A stretch of DNA of 40,114 nt from UBA7396 sp036172015 (GTDB taxonomy: Bacteria > Patescibacteriota > Gracilibacteria > BD1-5 > UBA6164): contig JAVHSE010000046.1 of assembly GCA_036172015.1 (NCBI GenBank), forward strand, positions 1 to 40,114, written 5' to 3'. Below, piece by piece: positions 1 through 10,539 of the stretch. The first letter of the stretch is position 1; each line of letters begins with the position of its first letter. The position numbers and the translations under genes were made by a program. The notes below the pieces were generated by a model that had not been told where the DNA came from, ran no database searches, and worked only from the letters and a program-made list of their open reading frames with translations.

Positions 1-765
1 AGTATAACTCGCTGAACAATTTCATCCAGTTAATCATCAACATGACCAACTATAATTGGTGGTATTTCACGATACATTTGAAGTAAAATTTCATACTGTT
101 ACTCATGCTTGACATAAATTCGGTGTCGTTGAACTAATAGCTGATGTTTGTGATCATGTTACTCATCAACTCGTACATGATGCAGGAGTAACAATGGTAG
201 TACAAGTTGAACTACATGAATTTCCGGCAGTTCCATTTCAAGCTCAATTATCACAAGTTTCTGAAAAAGAAGAATCTATAACTCAGTCTCAACACCAAGA
301 TACACTATAATATACACATTCTTGATGAGAAATATCGTCAGATGCATTAGGATAATTATTTGAATAATCATATGCAATGGTATATTTTATTCAAAAATCA
401 TAACTTGATGTCGTTCCATTGGTACGAGTTGAAGGTACTCAAGCAATTCTTAACTTATTAGTTCCATTTTCTAATACCCTCATTCTCGTATTTGCAGGGA
501 CCTTATATAGATTATTTTTTAATGTTTGAGTCCAATCAAAAGGGAGTCAAACACTACCAGAAGTGTCTAAAAATTGAGGAGTTATATAATCTATACTATA
601 TGTATTCATAAATGAATCTTTATTCGGGGCAATAAAATCATCAAAAAAATTATAACTCCAATTATATCTTACCATTCATCAATCAAATATAGCATCACAA
701 GCATAAGTATTCAGTGAATGTATCGATAATAAAAGACCGATAAGGAATAAAAAATAGTGTTTCAT
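1..765 (-). CDS. Secreted Cys-rich surface protein (C-terminus beyond window)
   Basis: Reading frame of 255 codons from ATG at 765, open to the window edge once TGA is glycine. The N-terminus is a signal peptide (MKHYFLFLIGLLLSIHSL, then a small-residue region). The mature part has a glycine- and cysteine-rich segment beginning CGDGVIDSSFSETCDNG, which resembles the DUF4215-type Cys-rich repeat found in secreted proteins. After it come Thr/Ser/Gly/Cys-rich stretches of a kind that often repeats in surface proteins. Several Gly residues of the CGDG and GG patterns are TGA codons. It lies downstream of three other probable envelope genes on the same strand. I infer an exported surface or adhesion protein; its partner is unknown, and anything beyond the window edge, including an anchor, cannot be seen. 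Confidence 0.75.
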
Positions 766-782
766 ATATATAATATTATTAT

Positions 783-959
783 TTAATTTCTTGCTCAAGT
801 TTGATATACTGGAGGTAAAACTAATCCACTTCCAATAGATATTTCTCATTTTTCAACTCATTTATTTATTACATTAGTATTATTATTTTTTTTAAAATAA
901 TAAATAAAAACTCAAGTAAAAATAATAGTAATTAAAATTAAAATTGCAAATTTTTTCAT
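783..959 (-). CDS. Small single-pass membrane protein
   Basis: A 58-residue frame from ATG at 959 to TAA at 783-785. It starts MKKFAILILITIIFTGVFIY, a clear hydrophobic segment (residues 4-22) preceded by two lysines. An Asn-rich linker and a short polar tail ending in TGARN follow. Four glycines are TGA. It fits between the 1165-residue gene (ending at 981) and the Cys-rich secreted protein (starting at 765), on the same strand with gaps of about 20 bp, so it probably belongs to one transcription unit with them. It could be a membrane anchor or an uncleaved signal-anchor peptide. No family is recognised. Confidence 0.55.
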
Positions 960-980
960 GGGATATTAATTATTTAATAA

Positions 981-3900
981 TTATCTAACTCAAGTTTGTC
1001 AAGCTGGTGTAGTTACAGTGATAGGTTGAGTAGATATAATAACAGGTGCTACTAGAGGAGCTACTACTCAAGAATTAACTCAAACTTGTGAAGGTGCAGT
1101 AAACCCACGAGGTACTACAGGAGGTGGTACTACAGGAGGTGGTACTACAGGAGGTGGTACTACAGGAGGTGGTGTAGGTGGATCCACTCAAGGTACAGTA
1201 GTTCCATTTATTGGTACTACTGGTTCAGGTATTTTTTGTCCCCCAATAACTCAGAATCACATACTACTGGTATCTCAATCTACTGTACGAGTGGTATTTG
1301 CATTTATAGCCAACATTCCATTTGGATCTATAGGACCAAAAGTAGTCACTTCTGTTTCTACTGATGTTGTGGTAGTAAATCAAGTGAAAGCTAAACTTTT
1401 AATTCTGAGTCCCATACTTTCATTCGCACATCTTCCATATAAGAAGTAGACAAACTCTCTGTCAAGTGTAATAGTTTTTCCATTTCTCGTTATATTTCAA
1501 GTTCTTAATAATCCAAGAATATCATCATCTGAAATATTTTGAAAATCGGGATCATTTTTTGTTTCTATTGATTGTTTCATCTGATTCATAGTATTTTGAC
1601 CATAAGTAGATTTACTAAATTGATCAGCAATACGATTTTTATCAGCATCATCTGTTACTGGTAATTCTTTTCATCATGCAACGGTAACTTGTCAAGCTGG
1701 TATTTCTACCATTCATTTTCAAAGAGATTTTCAAGTCTCATCTATTTTATAACTGGCTACAAATCAAAATAATGTTGGATCTTTTTTTTGCTCTATCTGA
1801 ATAGTTTCCATCTGAGCTTTTGATTTTTTAAATTGTGCTAGATTATCTTTATTAGCTTCTGCTATTTGAGTATAAAGATTTTTTGTTTTTGTGGCAAAAT
1901 CTGGAGACAATCACTCACTTTTGGCAAAACGAGTCATGGCACTTACTCTTGATGAAATAAAATCATATTTTCATTCATATTTTCCATCTTTTATACTGAT
2001 TCCATAAATAACTTCCTCGATGCTTCTCAAATCTTTAAAAGCTATATCAAAAAATTGAGCCACGAGATCATTTAATTTTTGTAAATCGGTTGTTGTCTTT
2101 GAAGTGTTTAATTGCTTCATTTCTTGAATAGTAGTTTTAAAAAATGGTTGATTTTTATTTGCATCATTCGACATTATTTGAATAATCAAGTTTACTTTAC
2201 TATTAAAATCTAGATTTCCTGTAATAAGTTTTTTCCATTCTATTGGATGTTTTTGAGCAAAATTTCTAAATAATTTTTGATTTGCTTCAAAACTATTTCC
2301 ATCAATTTTCATGGAATCTATGTTTGTATTTACTGATGCATCATTAGAAGTTGTTGTAGTGGTAATTTTCTTTCCTTTTTTCATACTTGCTGCTAAAAGT
2401 GCATACATTTTTGAAACTTGATTTTCATTATAATTAACATTAACTTTATCAAATCCGATTCAAAAAGTTGGTAATGGGAGAAATCCTGCAATGAATTGAA
2501 TTCCTATCGATATTCCCGAAAATTTATACCCCTGTTTGTTTGCTTCTTTTAACATATTTTCATTCCACATCATTTCATATGATGATTTCATTGAAGTAAT
2601 CATACTTTTTTGTTGATCTGGAGTTAATGTTGCGAAATTTTGAGATTGTAAAACAGTTTCTACATTTTTTTGAAATGTTTCATAATATCATTTATTTTCA
2701 GTATAATCTGGTAATGATTTTATATAAGTCTCATTTATTTTTCCATCTTCTTTAATAGCTTTTGATAAAAATTCTTTAAAGAGTTTCTTTTGACTCTCAA
2801 TTCCAGCGAGTTTATCTTGAGAATATCCGAGTGAAAATCAAGAAGAAAGAGCTGAAACATTTACAGAAGCTGAAACATATTTTGCAGAGTCTCATAAATT
2901 TATAAATCAATCTTTTTGTAATTGATCTGCATTCGTTTGAGTTTGAATTCATACACTCGCAAAAGGAATCAAGTTCATTATACCTATAGCTCAAGAAAGT
3001 CTTGTTGTATCACTCAAGTTTTGTACTCAACTGATATACATTCCGATTCATGGCACCCAATTTCATCCAATATTGGTAATTCAAATATCAAAACTGAGGT
3101 TTTTAATAATATTATTCGTATTTTCTTGCAAAAAATTATTTACACTTGCATTACTGACTCCAGTTGCGAGTCATACTCACCCAGCTCATTCTACAAAACT
3201 TGCCATAATTCAGAGTCCAGAAAATTTAAAATTTTCAAAGAAATTATTTTTCATTTCTGGAGTTTCTAATGCTGTGAGTAATGTATCATATTTAGTTTTA
3301 TTTTCAGGAGTAATTTTATTTTTAAAATCAGAAACAGCCGAAGCATATCTTTTTTCAAATTCTGGTCTTTTTTCGTCAAATATTTTATCAAGTTCTTTTT
3401 GAATTTCAGATTTTTTTTCCAGTGATTTTTGAGTGGCTTTGTTTCCATCTTGAAGAAGGTCAGTCACAAAAACAGATGATCCGTTTCCACTTCCAGCCAA
3501 AGCTGTCATGTTTTTGAGAAATTTATATTTGAGTTCTGGTTGTTGTTTTAAGAGAGTAAATAATCCTTCTTTTGAAGTTATTAAAGCTACTCATAAAATA
3601 TTTGAAATACTCACGAGTAATTTTTGCTCTTTTACTCATCCATCTAACAAAGTTTTTACATATTCAAAAATTTTTTGTGATTGAATAATATTTTGATTAT
3701 CTTTTGCATCAACAGAACCACTGTTATCAGTATCAAAAAGTATTTTATATACTTCTGAAGCACTTGATTTTTCTAAAATCTTTTTCGTATTGAGATAATC
3801 GAGAATAGAAATACCTTCATTTTTGAGTGTTTGGTATTTGTTTAAATTTGCAAATGGTGAGGCTTTTAAAGTATTTAATTGAGCTAATTCTGAAGGTCAA

Positions 3901-4478
3901 AAAAATCAATCTGCTTTATATCCAGCATTTTCCCAATCAATTATAGTTTCTCATGTTACTTTTCAAAATACTTGTAAAAATGATTGAAGATTTATTTCCT
4001 TAACATCTGAATCTTTCAGTCATAAAAATTCAGCTATAGCCTTCGTTTCATCAATTGATACACTTTCTTTTGAAAATCAAGAAATATCATTATTGATAAT
4101 TTGAGTAGTTGCTCATGCTGGTTGTAGAGCTGTTACTAAAGGTTGATTAGTAACTACTGCTTGAGCTACAATAGCTCTATTTTGAGTAGATTCATTTTTT
4201 ACAGCAATTTTTTCAGTATTGAGATTTTTTAATAATTCTAATAATTCTGTCGATTGTTGTTTATATAGTTCTTGTGCTCATTGTTTTACTTTTATTGCTT
4301 GAGCAAATTCTCTAGCTTGTTTAATTATAAGTCTATCTATATCATCTAAATTAGCTTTTGTTGTGAGTGTGCTTAATTTTCATTTATACTCAATAACTCT
4401 CTCAGCTATAGCTTTTATTCATTCTGATCATGTTTTTTCAATAGCTTCATTATCTAATGTATTCTCTAAATTTGACAT
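981..4478 (-). CDS. Large (1165 aa) hypothetical protein with Pro-rich repeat and EF-hand-like loop
   Basis: One uninterrupted frame of 1165 codons in table 25, from ATG at 4478 to TAA at 981-983; the standard code breaks it at dozens of TGA codons. The N-terminal 200 residues are helical and charged (Lys/Glu/Gln-rich). Around residue 249 is a loop DTDNSGSVDAKD that fits the calcium-binding EF-hand/dockerin consensus. The middle has glycine-rich, alternating hydrophobic/polar stretches (for example GIGMYISGVQNLSDT) that could be beta-rich. Near the C-terminus is a four-fold PPPVV repeat, followed by a Thr/Val/Pro-rich tail. No signal peptide is obvious. It is grouped with secreted genes on both sides, so a cell-envelope role is inferred. 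The family is not recognised. Confidence 0.75.
1111..1170 (-). repeat. Four exact 15-bp tandem repeats (PPPVV x4)
   Basis: The 15-mer ggtactacaggaggt occurs four times head to tail without a mismatch. On the minus strand it encodes a PPPVV repeat in the C-terminal region of the 1165-residue protein. The unit is a multiple of three, so copy-number change would lengthen or shorten a stiff proline-rich spacer without shifting the frame. Confidence 0.9.
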
Positions 4479-4505
4479 ATTTTTATATTATTTATAAATT
4501 TATTT

Positions 4506-5234
4506 TTATTTTTTTACTCTTTGGAGTATCATTTTTCTATTCATAAATAGCATTCCAACTAAAAATGAAAATAGAAGGACAAACAAATAATTTTCTGGTC
4601 AAGTTTTTACTTTTATCATATCTTCGGCTTGTGGTTGAGGAGTTACTTTTTCTATTGGAGTTTCTTCTACCACTGGTGTTTCCATTACGGGAGCTCAAGC
4701 TTTATAAAGAACACATTCTTTATGAACAGTATTATTCATATCTATTTCTCAAGATGATGATATAGTATGAGCCATAATATCAAAAACTAAAATTCAAGCA
4801 TTTCCTGATTGAGTTGGAAGAGTGTCGAGTTGATATCCAGCTCATTCACTTGATTGTAACCATGTAATTTTTCCTCAAGCTGATAATACATATCCATCGA
4901 ATTCTTTATTTTGTAAAGCTTCAAAAGCTGGAGTATATTTCCAAAAAGTATCATCATTTGGTTTTTTTGAGAACTTTGCACCATTCAGAGGGAGTAAAAT
5001 AGGCATTTTTTGTTCTTCTTTATACATAATTTTTTTATTTTCTGAAGAATTATTCCATGCATCATCTAAAAAAGAAAGTACATCTCCAACTTTTACTTCT
5101 CCTCCATCAAAACATTGATTACAAGAATTTTCTCAAAAAGTAGGATTTGTAGAACACTCAACAGAAGTATATGCTCAAAAAGCAGGAGTAAAACTTACAC
5201 TTAAAAGACTTATCAATATTATTTTATTAAACAT
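4506..5234 (-). CDS. Secreted protein with TGPE-type C-terminal membrane anchor
   Basis: A 242-residue frame from ATG at 5234 to TAA at 4506-4508. The N-terminus MFNKIILISLLSVSFTPAFG is a signal peptide. The next 40 residues hold four cysteines (VECSTN, NSCNQCFDGG). A Pro/Glu/Val-rich linker near residue 200 leads to KTGPENY, a hydrophobic stretch (about 18 residues) and a basic tail NRKMILQRVKK. This order (TGP-E, transmembrane helix, positive tail) resembles sortase-sorted or rhombosortase-like C-terminal tags of CPR surface proteins. I infer a wall- or membrane-anchored surface protein. It starts the 5234-to-1 gene cluster, just below the yidC terminator. Confidence 0.7.
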
Positions 5235-5281
5235 ATTTTTTAAATTAAAAAGTAAATAACAATTCAATATTATCATAAAAA

Positions 5282-5313
5282 ATAAAAGCTGTCAAAAATA
5301 TGACAGCTTTTAT
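5282..5313 (-). terminator. Intrinsic terminator of rpmH-rnpA-yidC operon
   Basis: A perfect 13-bp stem (ataaaagctgtca / tgacagcttttat) with a 6-nt loop and A/T runs on both sides, 14 bp past the yidC stop on the minus strand. Confidence 0.85.
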
Positions 5314-5326
5314 TTTTTATAAGTCT

Positions 5327-6490
5327 TTACTTTTTTAATATTTTATTTACAAATAATTGTTGAAGTATCATAAATATAGTTCCAATTCCCCAATAGAGTC
5401 ATACTCAAGCAAAAAATGTATAGGTGACAAATGCTATCATTACTGGCATACCATAGAGCATAAATTTATTGAGCATTTCTGGATCAGGCATAAATTCTGA
5501 ATAACTATTGGCATCTTTCTTTTTTTCTAAAACGACTCCTGTTTTTGATTTATTTTGATTATTAAAAATCATAGAAAGTTTTACTTGAATAAATTGAAGA
5601 GCTCAAACAGTCAAAGCCAAAATAATTCCATTAAATCCTCATATTCAAAATAAATCTATTCAAAAAAACTGAGCATCAATTTGTGCCATATTATAATCTC
5701 ATAATACACTATACAAATAATAGGTATTTGAAGTCGCTTGAATTCAAATAATAACTTGATAAATAACTATCAGAATTGGCATTTGAATAAGTAATAATCA
5801 ACATGATCCCATAGGATTGACTTTTTCATCTTTATACAGTTTCATAAGTTCTACTCCGAGCATTTGATGATTTCATTTATGTTTATCTTGAATTTCTTTA
5901 ATTTTTGGTTGAATTACCTGCATTTTTCTTTGAGATACCATCATTTTATGTTGAGGTATAAGTAAAATAACTCTTATAATTATGGTGATAATTATAATTG
6001 CCCAACCCAATGAATATCCAGTTACTTCAAGTAAAAAAGCCATCAAATTATATATAGGGGCATAAAAGAAAAATATAAAAAATTTTCCAAAAAATCATCT
6101 ATTTGAAATTTCAAATTGAGAAATAACATCAAGATTATCTTTTTTTAAATCAATGAAATATTTTCACACCTCACTAAACTCAGCAAATCTATTCGAAAAA
6201 TCAAGTATATATCCAGATCAAGAAGGAAGAAGTATATCTTTACAATCTTTATTAGCAATAATTTTTGAATCTTTTTGAATTTTAATATTATTACAAGTAT
6301 TGAAAGTAAATCCAGTAAGAGTCTCATTTTTTATTTGAATTTTTACTCATGCAGGTACACTATAAGATTCAGCTGTGGTTACGGTTATCGTATTTGATAG
6401 TTTATTTTCGGTTTCTTTTTTTGTAAATAAATTTATCGTTAAATAAATAACTAAAAAAATAAGAACCATATTTATTATTTTATCTTTCAT
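5327..6490 (-). CDS. yidC: Membrane protein insertase YidC/Oxa1
   Basis: 387 residues, ATG at 6490, TAA at 5327-5329. It inserts membrane proteins into the cytoplasmic membrane, alone or with SecYEG. There is an N-terminal membrane helix (residues 1-20), then a short extracytoplasmic domain of about 140 residues. The conserved core follows: hydrophobic GWAIIIITIIIRVILLIP with the functionally important arginine, then a charged cytoplasmic hairpin (QPKIKEIQDKHKGNHQMLG), then VNPMGSCGLLLIQMPILIVIYQ, the classic YidC signature, and two to three further helices. Several core glycines are TGA. The large domain of E. coli-type YidC is reduced. It is third in the rpmH-rnpA-yidC order and is followed by a strong terminator. 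Confidence 0.95.
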
Positions 6491-6512
6491 AGAGTAGTGT
6501 TAGGTAAATATA

Positions 6513-6860
6513 TTACATCTTTTTTAATAAAAAAGATGTGTCTTTCTTAAAGGTTTTTATACTTTCAAAATCTTTTTTATCAAGTTTCATTTGTTTTTTT
6601 ATAACAAAAACAAAATCTTTCCCGATATTTTTTTCAATTTTAAATATATAAATGCCTACTAAATCAAAAAATATTCTTCGAAAATAATTCCTTGATACAC
6701 TATTTATTACCGTTTTTCATCCAATAACAATAGCAAATCTATTATAATTGAGATTATTAGAAATAAAATTAGACACTATCCCATAAGAAAAAAAAGGTTT
6801 TCAATATTTTAAAACCTTTTTTACTTCTCATTGCTGTAATCTATGTATCTTTTTAATCAT
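6513..6860 (-). CDS. rnpA: Ribonuclease P protein component
   Basis: 115 residues, ATG at 6860, TAA at 6513-6515, between rpmH and yidC as in most bacteria. It binds RNase P RNA and helps position precursor tRNA for 5' processing. The basic RNR-type helix is recognisable but divergent: IGGKTVINSVSRNYFRRIFFD, where related proteins have a G-K-x-N-A-x-x-R-N-R-x-K-R pattern. The N-terminal HRLQQGEVKKVLKYGKPFFS corresponds to the usual L-x-x-x-x-E-F-x-x-V-x-x-x-G region. Assignment rests on this helix, on length and on operon position. The start is 16 bp after rpmH. The last codons overlap an 11-bp hairpin. Confidence 0.85.
6515..6539. other. Perfect hairpin over the rnpA stop codon
   Basis: An 11-bp perfect inverted repeat (acatctttttt / aaaaaagatgt) with a 3-nt spacer covers the last codons and part of the stop of rnpA, 25 bp before the yidC start. 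No T-run follows on the minus strand, so it looks like an mRNA processing or stability hairpin rather than a terminator. Confidence 0.5.
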
Positions 6861-6876
6861 TTCTCAAGTAAAAAAA

Positions 6877-7122
6877 CTATTTTTTCTTTGCAATATAATT
6901 TCCTTTTCCATCAAAAGGTGATTTTCTTGCTGTTCCTCCAGCTATGATATGCATTTTAGCCTTTCCATCGATAAGTTGAAATCTTTTTGGATATGATACA
7001 GTCAATTCATGTCTTCCTACCCTTCTTCTATCTCTCAAAACTTTTCTTCCTCACACAGTATTACTTCTTGATAAAAATCCATGAACTCTCAATCTTTTTC
7101 TCTTTTTTAATTTTCCTAACAT
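6877..7122 (-). CDS. rpmH: Ribosomal protein bL34 with about 40-residue C-terminal extension
   Basis: 81 residues, ATG at 7122, TAG at 6877-6879. The first 45 residues match bL34: KRKRLRVHGFLSRSNTVGGR then KVLRDRRRVGRHELTVS, aligning with the usual R-T-H-G-F ... G-R-x-V-L-x-x-R-R-x-K-G-R pattern. bL34 is normally 44-47 residues and ends there. Here the frame runs on for about 36 more residues (KRFQLIDGKAKMHII, then GGTARKSPFDGKG, ending in a lysine run). Only one glycine is TGA. It is first in the operon with rnpA and yidC. Identity is firm; the extension is unusual and could be lineage-specific or a fused small domain. Confidence 0.9.
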
Positions 7123-7274
7123 AGTTTTTATATTAAAATATAATGAATAATTAATAATTTTATATCAATTATTTTGAATTGTTTTTGTATATTTTCAATT
7201 AATTTTTAGTTGCCTTTACTCAAAAGTAATGAAAGTGTGGATATTTTATTGAAAAAATTCATAAAGTCAAAAAT
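7123..7274. other. Intergenic region between lysS and rpmH
   Basis: 152 bp, strongly AT-rich, with no gene. It should hold the rpmH promoter. One DnaA-box-like 9-mer (tgtggatat, 7236-7244) has one mismatch to the consensus. No other structure is convincing. Confidence 0.4.
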
Positions 7275-8873
7275 TTAAATATCTTTTTTAGTTTCTCACA
7301 CTTTTATACTTTTCATAAGTGGGAAAAGTACGACATCTCTGAGATTACTTTGTCATGTTAAAAGAGAAAAAGTTCTCTCTATTCACATACCAAAACCAGA
7401 TTGAGGAGGCATTCCGTATTCCATAGCATAGACAAAATCATCATCTGGAGATGTTGCTTCTTCATCTCCTCTTTCAATAGCTCAAGATTGGTTTTCAAAA
7501 TTTGCTTTTTGTATTTGTGGATCAACTAATTCGCTGTATGCTTTACAAATTTCCCAACCATTTACTACTACTTGAAATTGTTCTACTACTTCAGGATTTA
7601 TATCACTTTGTCTCGCAAGAGGTTGCATAGTTTTTGGATAATTATATACAAATGCTGGTCAGGTAATACTTGGTCTCAAAACTTTTTTAAATAAATAATC
7701 AATTAATGTTGGCACTCACATTGTATCCATTCCTTCAAACTCTATTCAAGATGCTTTTATATCAGTAATTAATTTTTTTTCATCTCAAGTAAAATATTTT
7801 GAAACATCTATATTACAAGCTTTTTTTACTCATTCAATATAATCAATTCTTTGCCATGGAGTTTGAAAATTTACTGTTCTTGAATTTCATACCTTATCTT
7901 TTACTTCGACTATTTTTGATAATTCAGGCATATTTTCAAAAATATAATCATACATTTGTTCTATAAACTTCATATTATCCTCAAAATTCCACCAAGCTGC
8001 ATAGTGTTCAATCATAGTAAATTCTTGCATATGACTTGGATCACTTCATTCATTTCGAAAATCACGAGCAAATTCTACCACCCTTTCAAATCTTCAAACA
8101 GTAGTTTTTTTCAATGAGGTTTCAGGAGATATTCTTAAAAAAAATTCTTCATCAAAATCATTGTGATGAGTGATAAATGGGGCAGCAGCAGCACCTGAAG
8201 CAGCATTTCATAAAACTGGAGTTTCCACTTCTAAAAAATCATTTTTATCATAAAAATCTCTGAGAGTTTTTATATATTTACTTCTGAGTCTGAGTCTATT
8301 ATATGATTCATCGTTCATAATGAGATCAAGGTATCTTTGTCTATAAATAGTTTCTTCATCGGTTATTCAATGAAATTTTTCTGGTAATGGTCGAATTGAT
8401 TTTGAAAGTATTTGAAATTCATTTACAAATAAAGTTAATTCTCAATGTTTTGTTACAAATAATTCTCAAATAACTCAAATATAATCTCAAACATTTACAA
8501 ATTTTTCTACTATTTTATAGGCTGATTTTTCTTCTGAATCAATAATTAAACTTTCAACGAGTTCTTTTCCAGTATTAAATATAAATTTATCTTTCATAAA
8601 ACAAATTTGAATTATTCATGAATGATCCATAATTTTTGCAAAAGCTAATTTTCCATGAGACTTATAACTCATTAATCTTCCAGCAGTTTTAAATCTACTT
8701 TCAGCTCAATTTTGCTGTAATACTTCGACTTCTTTTATATTTGAATTATTTTTTAATACTACAGAAATATCTATTTTTCCATGATAATTATTCGCATATA
8801 CTATTACTCAAGCTGATTTTAATTTTTTAATTTTTTCAATTCTATCTAAAGATTCATTTCCGTAGTCAAACAT
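7275..8873 (-). CDS. lysS: Lysyl-tRNA synthetase, class II
   Basis: 532 residues, ATG at 8873, TAA at 7275-7277. It charges tRNA-Lys with lysine in an ATP-dependent reaction in the cytoplasm. Visible parts, in order: an N-terminal OB-fold anticodon domain with ESRFKTAGRLMSYKSHGKLA; motif 1 region RLRLRSKYIKTLRDF followed by VETPVL; motif 2 SPETSLKKTTVGRFERVVEF and ARDFRNEGSDPSHMQEFTMIE; and motif 3 SGFGMGIERTFSLLTGQSNL near the C-terminus. The GGNPG-like and FRNEG glycines are encoded partly by TGA. Length is typical. It stands alone, with a terminator-flanked secreted-protein gene upstream and rpmH downstream. Confidence 0.95.
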
Positions 8874-8957
8874 AGTCTATTTATAAGAAAGTAAAATTTG
8901 ATATACAATAATTATTTTTTAATAAAAGGCAAAAAATAAAGGTTATGAAAAAACAAT

Positions 8958-8992
8958 AAAAAAGATACTTACTTTAAGTAAGTATCTTTTTT
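8958..8992 (-). terminator. Intrinsic terminator of the bactofilin-like gene
   Basis: A perfect 15-bp stem (aaaaaagatacttac / gtaagtatctttttt) with a 5-nt loop, 13 bp past the stop at 9005 on the minus strand. It separates that gene from lysS. Confidence 0.85.
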
Positions 8993-9004
8993 ATTTCAAA
9001 ATAA

Positions 9005-10429
9005 TTATTTAGTAGATGTTTCTGTTTCATTTGGTAATGGACTAGAAGTATCTTCAGGAGTAAGACTATTTTTTAATAAATCATCTATATTCAATCATAT
9101 TGATCACTCATTTTGCATATCTTGAACAACTTCTTGTAATAATATTAAAGTGTGCTTCATTTTTTCATTATTTGATTTTTCAATCATTGTAGTTAATTTT
9201 GTTGCTAATATTTCATACATTTTAGTTTTTTTCTCATCATTAAATGAGGCTAATTTTTTTTCTAATAATCATCTTATAGCAACTTTCATTTTTTCATCTT
9301 TTACTGAAGAATTAGAAATAAGGTTATCTTTTATTTCTTCTTTAGCTGTAACTTTTTCTTCATTTTTATTTTCAACTTTATCCTCTACTTTTGTGAGTAT
9401 TTCTTTTGCCATGATTTGAGATATATCTAATTTTGATAATTCCTCATTTCTTATATAAACAGAAACTCATTTTATATCAAAATCTTCACTTTCTAAGTAT
9501 TGTTCTGTTTCAATTACAAGATTATCAATAAGATCTTTTCATTCAGATTTTAAAGTAGAAATTTTTTCATTCATACTAGCAATAGTATTAGTATATTCTT
9601 CTTTAGCAGTATCTGTTTTTGCCATTTTTAATTTAGACTTTGCTACCGATACAGACACTTTTGATTTTTTTAATTCAGATATAATTTTACTCAATGCTCA
9701 ATCATATGTTTGCGAGATTTTTTGTACTTGAGCAAATTCATCTTCTGAAATATCTATTTTCAAATAAGCATCAAGTTTTCAAAGAATTCATTTTTCTTTT
9801 TTATCAGCAAATTTTGTATTAAATCAAGTTTTTTTTGATGAAAAAGTATATAGCTTTCATTTTCATTCGTAATTATCTCACATAGTAAATAATCAAGAAC
9901 TTTTCAATTTACCTGATGTGTTCGTATTAAAACCAAGAATTATAGTTTTATATCAATATATATTTCAAGTTACTTCTGAGTTATCTCATAGATCTATTTT
10001 TCAAAGAACTTTTATATACCCATCTATTTTTACATTAAATCAAATTTTTAAATCTCATATAACAATAATATTTCAAGTTATTTCTGAATTATCTCCTATC
10101 ACTAAATTTTTATCTGCTGTTATATTTCAAGTTACTGTAACATTATATCATATTTCAGCATCTTTAGAAAAATTTAGATTTTCTTTTATATCTGCATTAT
10201 CTGTAGATGCATCATCATTACTTACTGACGAAGTATTATCTGTGGATGTATCTGTACTATCAATACTGGTATCAGTAGAAAAATCACTACTAGCAGAATT
10301 GTCAGTGTTTCATCACATAAAATTATTTTCCATAAAATTATATCAATTACTTTGAACTGCTCAAACAGTATGAAATGAACATAATATTGCGAATAAGAGA
10401 GTAATGTAAACTTTATTTTTATTATTCAT
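9005..10429 (-). CDS. Secreted protein with bactofilin-like beta-helix and coiled coil
   Basis: 474 residues, ATG at 10429, TAA at 9005-9007. It begins with a signal peptide (VYITLLFAILCSFHTVGA). A Ser/Thr/Asp/Asn-rich linker (about residues 45-85) leads to a regular series of short hydrophobic turns: VTVTGNITADKNLVIGDNSE, ITGNIIVIGDLKIGFNVK, then IDGYIKVLGKIDLGDNSEV. This periodic ITGNI / IGDN pattern is that of bactofilin-type (polymer-forming) right-handed beta-helices. The C-terminal 260 residues are Lys/Glu-rich and probably coiled coil. Bactofilins are normally cytoplasmic; a signal peptide on one suggests an extracytoplasmic filament or scaffold. Function is inferred from fold only. 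Confidence 0.7.
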
Positions 10430-10506
10430 AATAATAAATTAAAATATAAAATGAAGATACACAATCTTCAAAAAAATTGTATACTATTATTTTTTTTAGT
10501 CAATAT

Positions 10507-10539
10507 TTTTACTCTATTTTACTCTATTTTACTCTATTT
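10507..10539. repeat. Triple tandem decamer at the rsuA-family gene stop
   Basis: The unit ttttactcta occurs three times in a row, and the last copy contains the TAA stop (10529-10531, minus strand) of the pseudouridine synthase. Two additional in-register TAA triplets result downstream on the minus strand. Confidence 0.7.

Noticed and set aside
2922..3402. Plus-strand frames over the 1165-residue gene
   Set aside because: Shadows of the minus-strand gene; composition is its reverse complement and they have no supporting features.
7236..7244. DnaA-box-like 9-mer next to rpmH as an origin marker
   Set aside because: Only one site with one mismatch, and gene direction does not change there.
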